NCBI RefSeq assembly: GCF_007293315.1
Contig: NZ_VLXZ01000001.1
Location: 679,262-743,261 of the forward strand
Origin: Alkalicoccobacillus porphyridii
Lineage (GTDB): Bacteria > Bacillota > Bacilli > Bacillales > Bacillaceae_D
Direction: 5' to 3'
Length of the DNA stretch: 64,000 nt
The notes beneath the pieces are model-generated. The model was not told the origin of the DNA. It saw only the letters and a list, made by a program, of their open reading frames with translations, and did no database searches. Position numbers and translations under genes: made by a program. Below are positions 17,801 through 25,703 of this stretch, one piece after another; position 1 is the stretch's first letter, and each line of letters begins with the position of its first letter.

Positions 17801-19914
17801 ACATAGCCTGGTTCAACTTCAAAATAATATGTTGGATGAGCACCGCCCATGCCACTAGGAGCATGAGTGAAATTTAGGTATATAGCATTTACTCTTGCAT
17901 TTGCTTCAATCCCTAAATCATTTCTAGTGTAAATCCTTCCAATCTCTGCATTCTCAATTAGAACAACTCTCGACTGTCCATCTATATCTGCCTCAATATT
18001 AAATCGAGGGGGATCTAAAAATGGAACGCCGGGTGGAAAATCAGCCGTTGGTCTATATATAAATCTAGCTGCCGTTCCCCCTGTTCTCATTTCTTTGAAA
18101 ACTAAATTCTCATCAATGTTCATTACTGTTGTATATGATTGGAAGTCCCCTTCACTGCTCTCATGCAAGGGTGAAATATTATGATAAAAAGCTAAGAGCG
18201 CGTCGTCATATACAAGTGGATTGGGGTCTCTATTGGTATTCGAGCCCACATTCCCTCTATCATTTATAGGACCAAGATGACTAGGAACATACACACTGCC
18301 TCGTATTTCTCCAGTTGCTCTATCAGAATCAGCGATCGTTACACTATGATTTGCATTAACACTGTTCTCATTATCATCACCAATAAACTGAGCAGTCACA
18401 TCGATATTATTCGTCAGAGTTTGATCCACTGTATTACTTCCTACCGTTAATACTATCTCAAGCTCCGTGTTAAACAACGTGTCTTCTGCTGCTTCTTGAT
18501 CTTCAATACTTGGTGCTTCGAATGTCCAAGTCAATACATTACCGCTTTGCTCAGGTTCTGGTCCGTCAACCATAGAATGATAAGACAATCCATTTGGAAG
18601 CGTATCTACTACAGTAATCTGAGAACCCGGCTCCAGATAGTTTTGCCCAGTACTATTCTTCGGAATGTCGACATTCATAACCCAAACCGTTTGGGCGTTA
18701 GGAATAGGAATATTTCGATCATTACCTCTGGCTTCGGTATATCGCTTAGAAGCAGAGATCGTGGTCGAAGCATCAACAACGACGGTTGCGGTGTCTTGAA
18801 CTTCATCAAATTGATCCGCTTCAAAGGATGCTTGTACCTCAAGCTCTGAGCCATTCGCTATTAAACCATTCGTAGTTGTTAATTTAATAATATTTTCATA
18901 GGTTTGTCCTGCTTGTAACGTGTCAAATTGATACACTAACTGATTATTTTCTGCATCAAACGTTGGTTCGACACCAGCTATTCTTAGTTCTGACAACGAT
19001 TGATTAAATCCTACTTCATTTGAGAGCGGTAAATCCACTGTAATCGTAGCATTTGTGTATTCTGTAATAGCACCAGTTGTTTTGAATACTAATTTGTACG
19101 CCGCATCATTTCCAGCTAGCACATTAGTATTTAACGGAGATATATCAATATCTACATTAAGATCTCCTACCATTGGTGTAAAGATAAGCTCATCTTCATT
19201 TTCATTGCTTTCTTCATGCTGATTTGATTCTTCTTGTTGTTGGGATTCTATTTCACTGTTTGGAGGGGACGATTCATCTTCCGTACCTTCGCTTGCTTCA
19301 TCAGATTTCTCACTTTCGGGCGTGTCACTTTCAGCATTCTGTTCTTCGGACGATTCATCCTTACTTGAACCATCTGATTCTGATTGCTCAGGCTTACTTT
19401 CGTCAACTTCATCGAAATTGGAATCTTCTTCTACAATCTCATCGTTCAACGAGTCACTAGATTCTTCTTCCACATATACGATATATTCTACACGATCCGT
19501 CATACCTTCCTCTAAATGACCTCTCACTTGTAGAATGTTCTCTCCTATATCAAATCCTGTTAATACAATCTTTTCAGATATAGAAGATGTATCTTCTTTC
19601 GGAATATTTAAACTATTTTCATCGTCATCATACGTAACTTGACTAGTAGAATTCAAATCTTTTGTGCTCTTTGCGTCGTATTGCACACCTTTAGGAAGCA
19701 ATAGCTCCAAATTCATCAAATCCGAATAACTAGTTTCCACTTTAAGAACAACTTGCTCTCGGCTAGGCGACCCTTCAACTGAAATATCGAGCTCTTCATC
19801 AAAATCTCTTTCAGAAGCCTGCGTCAAACCAGCTTGCCCGTACGGAGAAAAAAGAATTAAGAAAATAAGCAGTAACATAAAGCTCTTTCTTACAAAACTT
19901 TTTTGTTTTCTCAT
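11818..19914 (-). CDS. Giant LPQTG-anchored surface protein with about 16 Cna-B domains
   Basis: Predicted 2698 residues. The start is the ATG preceded by GGAGGGCAAT, giving MRKQKSF and a signal peptide ending near residue 32 (QASE); the open frame runs 22 codons further without a better site. Then come a short beta domain, a strongly acidic Ser/Glu/Asp-rich stretch (about 150-253) and DUF11/adhesin-like beta domains (about 260-1140). About 16 Cna-B domains follow (1149-2618), then a Pro/Thr spacer, LPQTG near 2660, a membrane helix and an RRK tail. Each Cna-B unit keeps Lys, Glu (VET.AP-like) and Asn positions for an internal isopeptide bond. Role: a long rigid stalk at the cell wall, probably adhesive; the ligand is unknown. 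Confidence 0.93.
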   Translation of the reverse strand: MRKQKSFVRKSFMLLLIFLILFSPYGQAGLTQASERDFDEELDISVEGSPSREQVVLKVETSYSDLMNLELLLPKGVQYDAKSTKDLNSTSQVTYDDDENSLNIPKEDTSSISEKIVLTGFDIGENILQVRGHLEEGMTDRVEYIVYVEEESSDSLNDEIVEEDSNFDEVDESKPEQSESDGSSKDESSEEQNAESDTPESEKSDEASEGTEDESSPPNSEIESQQQEESNQHEESNENEDELIFTPMVGDLNVDIDISPLNTNVLAGNDAAYKLVFKTTGAITEYTNATITVDLPLSNEVGFNQSLSELRIAGVEPTFDAENNQLVYQFDTLQAGQTYENIIKLTTTNGLIANGSELEVQASFEADQFDEVQDTATVVVDASTTISASKRYTEARGNDRNIPIPNAQTVWVMNVDIPKNSTGQNYLEPGSQITVVDTLPNGLSYHSMVDGPEPEQSGNVLTWTFEAPSIEDQEAAEDTLFNTELEIVLTVGSNTVDQTLTNNIDVTAQFIGDDNENSVNANHSVTIADSDRATGEIRGSVYVPSHLGPINDRGNVGSNTNRDPNPLVYDDALLAFYHNISPLHESSEGDFQSYTTVMNIDENLVFKEMRTGGTAARFIYRPTADFPPGVPFLDPPRFNIEADIDGQSRVVLIENAEIGRIYTRNDLGIEANARVNAIYLNFTHAPSGMGGAHPTYYFEVEPGYVGNVTNEFDVYGTGANGTVFGNSTNGRKYGSPDFFNNIGGPRSAQIAPRPTDQPPIATVDVELTNHQGSYVDFGDNRMRVNLNTENSSTLAMSEPLEAMVLLPPGVTISDDPDAGFTDADGRASDGSFEIVSDNYNDTGRQLVKFNWTDRLLRPGKNVASEINVQINEGAANVLTFDVYGFSGDESLTVPSVDNPGQTDTVLQTDSEDLNENGNTDQPRLKSGNEYYMSGQYNIQTEKLVRGELDDAFTTFGRTVPGGAIDYQLTLTNTTGSTISTMTLMDVLPSIGDLGITDNIDRGSQFTPQLTEAIQLPSQWEDRVDVYYSTALTPERDDLTRNTNYPDTTEQLSNPEGAQAPNWVLASEVEDWSSIHSFKIELSDGVEWIDGEDIAIAFSMMAPEAADVDQSVLDKTINPTQRAAWNSFAIATDQGQPVEPARVGVYMDLDNSVQLTKQSEDGELLEGAVFTLFNEVGEEVATGLTTDENGILFIEDLLPGNYELVETQAPTGYVLDATPIPFTIDLAVQELIELTKENSPVPGSVELSKVGEDGETLEGAVFSLFDSDDNELQTGLTTNEEGLLVVEDLAPGSYYFVETEAPFGYVLDDTPLPFDIVFNQEVQVGVTKENTLIPGAVELTKEDEDGTILEGVEFELQDRDGNTVREGLLTDDEGKLFIDDLTPGRYQLVETATLPGYELDPTPIPFEIGLGQTTVTEVSFVNEFTPGSVGLTKVGESGDTLEGAVFSLFDSEDNELQTGLTTNEEGRLVVEELAPGSYYFVETEAPFGYELDDTPLAFDIDFNQEAQLELTRENLLIPGAVELTKVDEEGTVLEGVEFELQDADGNVLREGLLTDEEGTLFIDDLTPGSYQLVETATLPGYELNPTPIPFEIGLGETTVGELSFMNEFTPGSVSLTKVGQDEAVLEGAVFSLFDAEDNELQTGLTTNEDGQIVVEDLAPGTYYFVETEAPFGYELDATPLEFEIIFNQESQLELTKENTVIPGAVELTKEDEGGAVLEGVEFALQDREGNVLQEGLLTDEDGTLFIDGLVPGNYQLVETAAIPGYVLDPTPIPFEITLGQTETVELSFVNEFSPGSVGLTKVGESGETLEGAVFSLFDAEDNELQTGLTTDEDGRIVVENLEPGNYYFVETEAPFGYELDDTPLEFEIVFNQEAQLELTKENTLIPGAIELTKEDTDGTVLEGVEFELQDSEGNTLREGLLTNEEGKLLIDDLAPGNYQLIETATLPGYELDPTPIVFEIGLGETTVGEFSFVNEFTPGSVGLTKVDQEGETLEGAVFSLFDAEDNELETGLTINEEGRLVVEELAPGAYYFVETEAPFGYELDSTPLEFEIVFNQEAQLEVTKENVLILGSVALAKENENETGLEGVEFELQDTEGNTLREGLLTDENGVLLLDDLEPGSYQFVETATIPGYVLDPTPISFEIELGPTDIIELNFINEFTLGSVGLTKVDEEGETLEGAIFSLFDAEDNELQTGLTTDEEGRLVVEELAPGTYYFVETEAPFGYELDSTPLKFEIVFNQEAQLELTKENTLIPGAIELTKEDEDGTVIEGVEFELQDSEGNMLREGLLTNEEGKLLIDDLEPGSYQLVETATLPGYELDPTPISFEIGLGQTTITEVSFINEFTLGSVALTKVDEEGDTLEGAVFTLYDAEDNELQTGLTTDEEGRLVVEELAIGNYYFEETEAPVGYELDNTPLEFEIVFNQETQLEVIKENSAIPGAVELTKVDEEGENLEGAVFTLYDSEDNELQTGLTTNEEGKLVVNDLAPGSYYFVETEAPFGYQIDETPRLFEVEFNQQEVVMIEVVNELILGHVTIIKVDSETDVTLQGAEFEIRDGQDQVVETVTTNDLGLVDVQDLTPGDYQLIETKAPEGYQQLVEAIAFTVQVGMEETLELFVQNTKLPPGESTPPPPTETPDPPTTPEPPEPSDTPPTSGSSEDVPKTLPQTGEEWFRYLLIAGSLLIIVGSLLIVFNRRKVTMA
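12060..16470 (-). repeat. Tandem Cna-B coding repeats in two alternating types
   Basis: Sixteen units of about 92 codons each. From the second unit on, type A (SLFDAEDNELQTG ... FVETEAPFGYELD) alternates with type B (FELQDSEGN.LREGLLT ... LVETATLPGYELDPTP), ending with two A-like units and one divergent unit. The higher-order repeat is therefore an A+B pair of about 183 codons. Confidence 0.9.
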
Positions 19915-20004
19915 ATTGCCCTCCTTTAATTTAATTGGTAAATATATGACTTTAATCGAACATACGACAAATTGAGTCATTCCACTCCATATATTTACAC
20001 AGAA

Positions 20005-20032
20005 AGCATATCATCATTAAATATCATGTCAA
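20005..20032 (-). promoter_or_regulatory. Promoter of the surface protein-sortase operon
   Basis: -35 TTGACA (20027-20032), 16-bp spacer, -10 TATGCT (20005-20010) on the minus strand, about 90 bases before the ATG at 19914. It leaves a leader of roughly 80 bases. Confidence 0.55.
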
Positions 20033-20760
20033 TTTAATCACCCGCAAATAGTCGTATAAACAACTCAATTATTTTAAAAATTGGATTTTATTTAAGTAAA
20101 TAGACTCATATATATAGACTTATTAAATGTTTAATACTTTTTAACTTGTGTAGTAGAAGTTCATAAGCACTTTGATAGAAGGACCTGAAGATATGAAACC
20201 TTTCGACGCCTATTACTTAGCCATTGTTAGAAATACTGACAAGCAAAAATGTAATTACAAAGTAAAGAAATCGTGTAATAACATAATAAATTCCATAATT
20301 AAGATACTGAAAACTTAGATAAATTACACTAAAAAGGATTTAAACTAGGATTAAAGAACTGTGTATAAACAACTGTTTTTAAAAATTTTTTTATAGAAAT
20401 TAAGAAATACTATCGTTTTATATATACCCCTTTATTTGGATAACTCTTTTTGTTCCCTACTATGATCCTGGTCAATAGTACAAGTTTTATTGTTGAAAAT
20501 ACTATGTCTAGTCCCCCCACGTTTACATTTAGAGATCGCCGTTGAAATACATAAATACTACAATTAATCTAATATTCGTTTAGAGTTTATTAACTTTCAT
20601 TTATAAATGACCTCTATTTAAACGTAATAATGATAGGATAATAGACATTGTGCTTGAACAACACACCCCTTTCGAGTTAGATAGTTGTGGTACGCTATCT
20701 ATATAAATAAAGAATTCCCTTTAGGCTCATTTCTAATTTGATGAATCCTTCTCAATCTGT
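20033..20760. other. AT-rich intergenic stretch without a convincing gene
   Basis: About 730 bases of very AT-rich DNA. One 41-codon plus-strand frame (20193-20318) has GGACC-like sequence before its ATG but no recognisable product. A small inverted repeat TAGATAG / CTATCTA occurs near 20680-20705. Nothing else is supported. It probably represents decayed DNA next to the toxin-relic region. Confidence 0.4.
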
Positions 20761-20761
20761 A

Positions 20762-20807
20762 AAGGCAAGTTTGCCCGGGTTACCGCCTACTTTAGATATT
20801 CCATAAG
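20762..20807 (-). pseudogene. Fragment of an LXG toxin linker
   Basis: Read on the minus strand, the frame gives GISKVGGNPGKLA and then a stop. The intact LXG toxin encoded at 21832-23823 has GISKVGG followed ten residues later by KVGGSPGN, and the DNA is nearly identical over both parts. This is therefore a short remnant of a second LXG gene with an internal deletion. Confidence 0.5.
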
Positions 20808-20810
20808 TCC

Positions 20811-20838
20811 AAAAAAAAAACGGCTAAATAGCCGTTTC
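20811..20838 (-). terminator. Intrinsic terminator at the end of the toxin locus
   Basis: Perfect stem AACGGCTA / TAGCCGTT followed by ten T on the minus strand. Confidence 0.85.
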
Positions 20839-20988
20839 CTTAAAGAAAATAATTAATTATTAGTTGCGATCATTTTGTCAATTTATAAACTTGTTTTTAT
20901 TTCTTCAAACCATCCCGTCGAAGTGTCAGATGCTAATTTGACTGGAGGATTTGAATAAACTAAATCATGGACTCTTTTCAGGGATGTT

Positions 20989-21266
20989 TTAAATAATCTT
21001 TATTTCTAAAGGCACATTTCTATTATATTGTTGACCTAATTTAATTAATTGCTCTATATCTTTATTTATTATATTCAAAACACCTCTTCGACGCTCTATA
21101 GAAATATCATATTCGAAATCTTTAGTATCGTTAATAGCCTCATTTAGTTTACAAAACTCTAAGTTATCAATCTCTCCAGAGTCATTAATAATACTCGCTA
21201 TCAAATGACCACCATTATCAGTTGACAGTCGATCCGGGCCACCAGGTAGCCTTCTCTTGTTACATA
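20989..21266 (-). pseudogene. Orphan C-terminal tip of an LXG-type nuclease toxin
   Basis: The frame is open from about 21266 and reads GGPDRLSTDNGGHLIAS, then SGEIDNL and about 60 further residues. DxGGHLIA with a following SGEIDNL is the signature of the DNA/RNA non-specific endonuclease tips found at the end of Bacillus YeeF/LXG toxins; the His is the catalytic residue of that family. There is no N-terminal LXG part and no ribosome binding site; the nearest start is a TTG within the motif. It is best read as a displaced toxin module left by recombination. Confidence 0.65.
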
Positions 21267-21355
21267 ATCAATATTTAGTTCATGTACAATTATGTATTAG
21301 TTTAATATATTTAATAGGAGTAATAGAAATTTTATCTATCACCCCCTACTGGATA

Positions 21356-21835
21356 TTATTCTAATTCTTGACTAACTAAGTTCAATAGAAATTCTCCAAA
21401 ATCATCAGCAACTAATTTGTAAACCTGCTCATTTAGTTCCACACCTAATATATATGATACAACTTTTGGTTCATTAGATGCATTGGTATTTGAGAAGTCT
21501 AAACAGTATAACTCTCCAACAGTTGTATCATGAATTACAAGTAAGTGTGATGGTAAGTTTTGTTCTTTTCTTTCAGTCAACGTAAACCATATACTATCAG
21601 GAACAGATGATTGTTCAAAATCGTCATGTATAATACCATAAATCTCTTGAGAACCGAAATTTCCAGCTCCGAACGTTAAAAGGAAGTCTAGATATACACC
21701 ATCAAATTTTAGATTTAATAAATGCTCTGCTTTTTTAATTGCTACATCAGAGCATCCATCTGTGAAGTCTGCAATATCATCATTTTCTTTAATTATCTTT
21801 TTGGCAAGTTCATATTTCTCATTGGTCATATTCAT
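21356..21835 (-). CDS. SUKH (SMI1/KNR4) immunity protein
   Basis: 159 residues with the SUKH-1 pattern: N-terminal helix, DGCSDVAIKKAEHLLNLKFDG region, YLDFLLTFGAGNFGSQEIYGI, and the C-terminal DDFGEFLLNLV helix. This superfamily supplies immunity proteins for polymorphic nuclease toxins. The ATG overlaps the stop of the LXG toxin gene by four bases, the usual coupling of toxin and antidote. It should bind and neutralise the LHH-type nuclease tip inside the producing cell. Confidence 0.85.
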   Translation of the reverse strand: MNMTNEKYELAKKIIKENDDIADFTDGCSDVAIKKAEHLLNLKFDGVYLDFLLTFGAGNFGSQEIYGIIHDDFEQSSVPDSIWFTLTERKEQNLPSHLLVIHDTTVGELYCLDFSNTNASNEPKVVSYILGVELNEQVYKLVADDFGEFLLNLVSQELE

Positions 21836-23823
21836 TCTCCTATAAAATCATTTTTTCGACTTTTCCAGTATGATGCTCTCCATTTATTAAAATCCTTCCT
21901 ATCTATTCCTGAAGGTATAGTATTAGGATTTATATGGATAATAGAACTATTAGTCTTATGAAAAGTGTGCGTAACTTCTGCTATAGATCCATCATGCTTC
22001 TGGATAGTATGGTGCAAATTAATTGACTTACCATCGGGGCCTAGCGGTGCTAAACCTTTACTCATTCTTTCAATATTTGTTCTGCCTCTAGCATCTTTCA
22101 AATTTGGATCTATTAAATCATTTCTTTGATAAACTTTTACACCATTAAAGGTTGCAACTTTATTCCAATATATATTCGGATATCCAGCCTTCGCCTCAAC
22201 CTTTCGTAAATTCGCCTGATTCGCTACTCTCAAATCACTCTGAATCTTAGCTGCATTCAACACATTCGGTGGTGGCGGCACAGCCCGTCCGGCGTTTGTT
22301 ACGGTTGCGAATGCTGCCGTCCCAGTTCCGGCGAGGTTGCTCATGGCTTCTACGGATTTATCTATCGCCTTATTGGTGACTCTTTGTACGTTCTGAGCGG
22401 TTTGGTTTGCGAACTGAGCTGTGCTCGTCATTGTTTTTTGGGCAAAGTCATTCATGGCGTTGACACCATTTAAGCCTGTTTGCTTTATGGTGCTTGTCAA
22501 TGATGGCTTGCTAACGGGATTCTGCGTTGAGAGTTGGACCCCTACGTTATGTTGGCTGGTATTGCCTGGGCTACCGCCTACTTTTCCTAACTTTCCAGCG
22601 CCGCCCACTTTGGATATTCCTTTATCACCAACGACAGATGTACCAACAATTGCCGCAGCGTAGCCATACCATTGCCCTGCAGATTGTACATCACCATTAA
22701 TGACATCTCTCTCAAAACTGTCTACAAGCGCTTGTCCCATTTCTACTAGAATGGCAGGGTCGTCTACTACAGCGACAACGAAGTCCTTGGTGTCATTGTA
22801 TACGCCCAATGGATCCGTTACAAGATTATTGAGACCTTCAAGAGTATCTTTTCCAGCATTCCAGATTCCCTGTCCAACACCTTTAAAGAAATTTATATAT
22901 CCATCAAGGTAACCTTGATTTCCAACTGAAACTCTTTCGACTTCCTCGCCGACCGGTGGCGGACCACACGCCTTCACCGCCGCTTCCGTATTCACCTCGG
23001 CACTCACCGGCAAATGTTCCATGTAATACCACGGGCTTACTTCTGGATCAATTCGCGCTTGTTCGTACATGCCTTTATAAAGATATTCAGTCGGCAGGGT
23101 GTGGCCGTACATTTGTGTCTCTTGTATCTTAGCCATATGCGCGTTACGAACCGCTGCATTTTGGCTTGCGATGGTTTGCCAGTCTTGCACATCTTCAATT
23201 TGGCTTCGCTTGTACCCAATCGGGGAAAGGCTACCGTCGATCGTTCTTGCGGTAATTTCTTGCAAGAAACTAGAGATCAGAGCGATTCGCTCTTCTATCG
23301 GTTGCATGATATTCATACCCATCTGATCCATATGATAGAGATCCTCTATCATTCCCTCAGCGGCATCCTCTGCTTGGCGTAATCCGTGCACAACATCACT
23401 ATCGCTCAGTCTATCTAAGGAGATGACATCGGCATATTCACTAAAGACATCATTAATGCCATCTGTAGCTGTGGTAACGGACTCTTTTAAATCTTTTAGT
23501 TTGGGAATGAGCTCGCCTTCTAGAAACTCCTCACGGATCGAAGCATTTTCGTCCGAGTCCAAATCCTTAATCGCCGCTTCAAGCTTGTCCAGTCCATGCG
23601 TCCAGCTTTGCAGCGTGTCTCCCAAGTGCGTAACAAAGGTCAAATGTACATCTTGAAAATATCCACGGATGGCATCCCCGCCCGCACCTGTCATCGCTTC
23701 TTCGTTTGTAATAAATTGCAGGAGTGTCCCCTGATATGTAGCCAACTGCGTCATCTGAGTAGCCGTATCAGACTTCATATTACCGATCATGCTATAAACA
23801 AACGATGCCTGAAGTGTCTTCAT
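21832..23823 (-). CDS. LXG-domain polymorphic toxin with LHH-type nuclease tip
   Basis: Type VII secretion effector of 663 residues. Helical LXG domain at about 1-200 (starting MKTLQASFVYSMIG), a middle region with hydrophobic Gly-rich linkers (GISKVGGAGKLGKVGG near 405-420), and a C-terminal nuclease domain from about 560 with INLHHTIQKHDGSIAEVTH near 601-619. The Leu-His-His is the catalytic core of the HNH-superfamily LHH group. The start is set by GGGAGGG eight bases upstream of ATG at 23823, not the frame's first Met at 23838. No secretion apparatus or small LXG partner genes are in the window, so export relies on an ESX system encoded elsewhere. Confidence 0.88.
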   Translation of the reverse strand: MKTLQASFVYSMIGNMKSDTATQMTQLATYQGTLLQFITNEEAMTGAGGDAIRGYFQDVHLTFVTHLGDTLQSWTHGLDKLEAAIKDLDSDENASIREEFLEGELIPKLKDLKESVTTATDGINDVFSEYADVISLDRLSDSDVVHGLRQAEDAAEGMIEDLYHMDQMGMNIMQPIEERIALISSFLQEITARTIDGSLSPIGYKRSQIEDVQDWQTIASQNAAVRNAHMAKIQETQMYGHTLPTEYLYKGMYEQARIDPEVSPWYYMEHLPVSAEVNTEAAVKACGPPPVGEEVERVSVGNQGYLDGYINFFKGVGQGIWNAGKDTLEGLNNLVTDPLGVYNDTKDFVVAVVDDPAILVEMGQALVDSFERDVINGDVQSAGQWYGYAAAIVGTSVVGDKGISKVGGAGKLGKVGGSPGNTSQHNVGVQLSTQNPVSKPSLTSTIKQTGLNGVNAMNDFAQKTMTSTAQFANQTAQNVQRVTNKAIDKSVEAMSNLAGTGTAAFATVTNAGRAVPPPPNVLNAAKIQSDLRVANQANLRKVEAKAGYPNIYWNKVATFNGVKVYQRNDLIDPNLKDARGRTNIERMSKGLAPLGPDGKSINLHHTIQKHDGSIAEVTHTFHKTNSSIIHINPNTIPSGIDRKDFNKWRASYWKSRKNDFIGE

Positions 23824-23838
23824 CTCTTCCCTCCCCAT

Positions 23839-24298
23839 CCAATTATTTCACTTTATTTCCATGGTAAAATAAGAGAGAAGATGAAGCGAGTTGCAAAAGT
23901 CCCTTATTCAAATAGGGAATTGAGTAAAAAATGGGAGGTTAGTAGCAGGACTAGCATTCATGGGTTACCGAATAGGAAGTCAGGGGATTGTTGCAGCTAT
24001 ATATAATGTAAGAGTCTTAAAAAGAGGAGAGAATAAGGAAATTTATTAAATAAAGGTCAAAACTTCATAGTAACTTCTAATAAAAAGCATAAAAGCTACT
24101 CTATCTTAAAACTTAAGCATTTTTTGAAAATAAATTGAGTAATGTAATCTGAAGAAGATAGAATATTTGCTACGAGGGGAATTATATGGTTAACAAGAGA
24201 TTATTTCTTGCTTCTATGCTTGAGGAAATGATGCCTTAAACAATAATTTCTACTGCTTAGACTTTATCTATAATTGTGACAGTATTATTTTATGGACA
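23839..24298. other. Intergenic stretch upstream of the LXG toxin
   Basis: No supported gene. A plus-strand frame around 23926-24050 reads GRLVAGLAFMGYRIGSQGIVA and then a basic tail before a stop. It has protein-like composition but no start site or recognised family, and may be the end of a decayed gene. A 16-codon plus-strand frame at 24186 follows a good GAGGGGAA. Confidence 0.3.
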
Positions 24299-24448
24299 TT
24301 ATTTAATAGAAGATTGAGCTAATTCTAATATTTTCAATTCTTCTTCAACAAACGTTAAAGCCTCTTCTAATGTAAATTCTATATTTTCTTCTCCGTCACG
24401 CTTAAGCTTCATCATTACTTCAAGCAAGATACTATTTGAAACATCCAT
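24299..24448 (-). CDS. Small acidic hypothetical protein (49 aa)
   Basis: MDVSNSILLEVMMKLKRDGE begins a 49-residue, mostly helical protein rich in Glu and Leu. GAGGTG stands six bases before the ATG, a good ribosome binding site. I do not recognise the family. It lies upstream of and on the same strand as the LXG toxin gene, separated by about 475 bases, so it may be a small partner or adaptor, but it lacks a WXG or LXG-partner motif that I can see. Confidence 0.45.
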   Translation of the reverse strand: MDVSNSILLEVMMKLKRDGEENIEFTLEEALTFVEEELKILELAQSSIK

Positions 24449-24635
24449 ATATTACACCTCATTAAAAATAATAGTACAATGTCATCTAATAAGTAACGAA
24501 TATTAACTACAATAAAGAAAAGCTTATAGTCTATTTTAATAAGATTCTTCTATAAATCATCCATCAAGGATTAGGCATATTATTCTTCTATAAATTGATT
24601 ATTCTCTCTACTAAATTCTTAGAAGTTCATATTAA

Positions 24636-24674
24636 GATCCCCTTAAAACTCCTATATGAGATTTTAAGGGGATT
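24636..24674 (-). terminator. Terminator-like hairpin at the end of the polysaccharide operon
   Basis: Perfect 12-bp stem ATCCCCTTAAAA / TTTTAAGGGGAT with a 13-base loop, seven bases after the epimerase stop. The T tract on the minus strand is poor, so termination may be partial. Confidence 0.6.
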
Positions 24675-24680
24675 CTATAA

Positions 24681-25703
24681 TTAGCTTTTTAACCCATAAT
24701 ACTCCACGTACCAATCTGTAAACTGCTGCAACCCTTCTTCAATCGTAGTTTGTGGTTTGAATCCAACAGCTTGCTGAAGTTGCTCAGTGGACGCGTATGT
24801 AGCTGGTACGTCACCAGGTTTGATTGGTTCAAATTGTTTCTGGAAAGCTACTTCTTTCCCTAATGATTTACCAATACATTTTTCCAATGTTTCTATGAAC
24901 GTCATTAGTTTTTCTGGATTGTTGTTTCCGATATTAAATACTTTATGTTTTACCTCTCCATTATCCCCAGTTGGAGCATGGCTGGCTAACCTTTCAATAC
25001 CTTCTACAATATCATCTATATAGGTAAAGTCTCTATATAGATCATTGTCAAAGTCTCCATTGTTAAAGATTTGAATTGGTTCATTGTTAAAGAATTTATT
25101 CGTAAATCCGAAATAAGCCATGTCTGGTCTTCCCATTGGTCCATAGACAGTGAAAAAGCGCAGTCCAGTTGCCGGGATATTATATAAATGACTATAAGTA
25201 TGAGCCATTAATTCATTTGATTTCTTTGTAGATGCATACAACGATACTGGATTATCTACAAAATCACTTTCTTCAAACGGTACTTTTTTGTTTGCGCCAT
25301 ATACAGAGCTAGATGACGCATAAATCAGATGATCCACTGGATAATGGCGGCAAGCTTCTAAAATATTATAAAAACCAATAACGTTGCTTTGCATATAAAC
25401 ATCTGGATTTTCGATAGAATATCTAACACCAGCTTGTGCAGCAAGATTCACCACAATAGAAGGTTTATATTCTGCAAAGAGGTTCATTAAACGTTCTTTG
25501 TCAGCAATATCAGCTTTAATAAACGTGAAATTTCCGTATGGCTCTAATTGGCTTAAGCGAGTCTCTTTTAGTTTCACATCATAATAATCATTCACATTGT
25601 CAATACCAACTACTATATTTCCTTGATCAAGGAGCTTTTTGGAAAGGTAATACCCAACAAATCCAGCAGCACCTGTAACAAAAAATACTTTTCTCTCATT
25701 CAC
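24681..25703 (-). CDS. UDP-glucuronate 4-epimerase family (NAD-dependent)
   Basis: Short-chain epimerase of 340 residues. NAD-binding GAAGFVG at 11-17, the active-site pair Tyr156 and Lys160 in YASTKK, and SSSSVYG (130-136). The sequence is of the UDP-glucuronate/UDP-galacturonate epimerase type (RDFTYIDDIVEGI) rather than GalE. Its ATG overlaps the ugd stop by four bases. With ugd it should turn UDP-glucose into UDP-glucuronate and then UDP-galacturonate, so the polymer probably contains a uronic acid. Last gene of the operon. Confidence 0.88.
   Translation of the reverse strand: MNERKVFFVTGAAGFVGYYLSKKLLDQGNIVVGIDNVNDYYDVKLKETRLSQLEPYGNFTFIKADIADKERLMNLFAEYKPSIVVNLAAQAGVRYSIENPDVYMQSNVIGFYNILEACRHYPVDHLIYASSSSVYGANKKVPFEESDFVDNPVSLYASTKKSNELMAHTYSHLYNIPATGLRFFTVYGPMGRPDMAYFGFTNKFFNNEPIQIFNNGDFDNDLYRDFTYIDDIVEGIERLASHAPTGDNGEVKHKVFNIGNNNPEKLMTFIETLEKCIGKSLGKEVAFQKQFEPIKPGDVPATYASTEQLQQAVGFKPQTTIEEGLQQFTDWYVEYYGLKS

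Noticed and set aside
18496..18849. Plus-strand frames within the surface protein gene
   Set aside because: Antisense shadows of a strongly coding, repetitive gene; no start sites of their own.
20193..20318. 41-codon plus-strand frame with GGACC before its ATG
   Set aside because: No family resemblance and a very AT-rich composition; too little support to list as a gene.
23926..24050. Plus-strand frame reading GRLVAGLAFMGYRIGSQGIVA
   Set aside because: Protein-like but lacks a start and a recognisable family; mentioned only as a possible relic in the intergenic entry.
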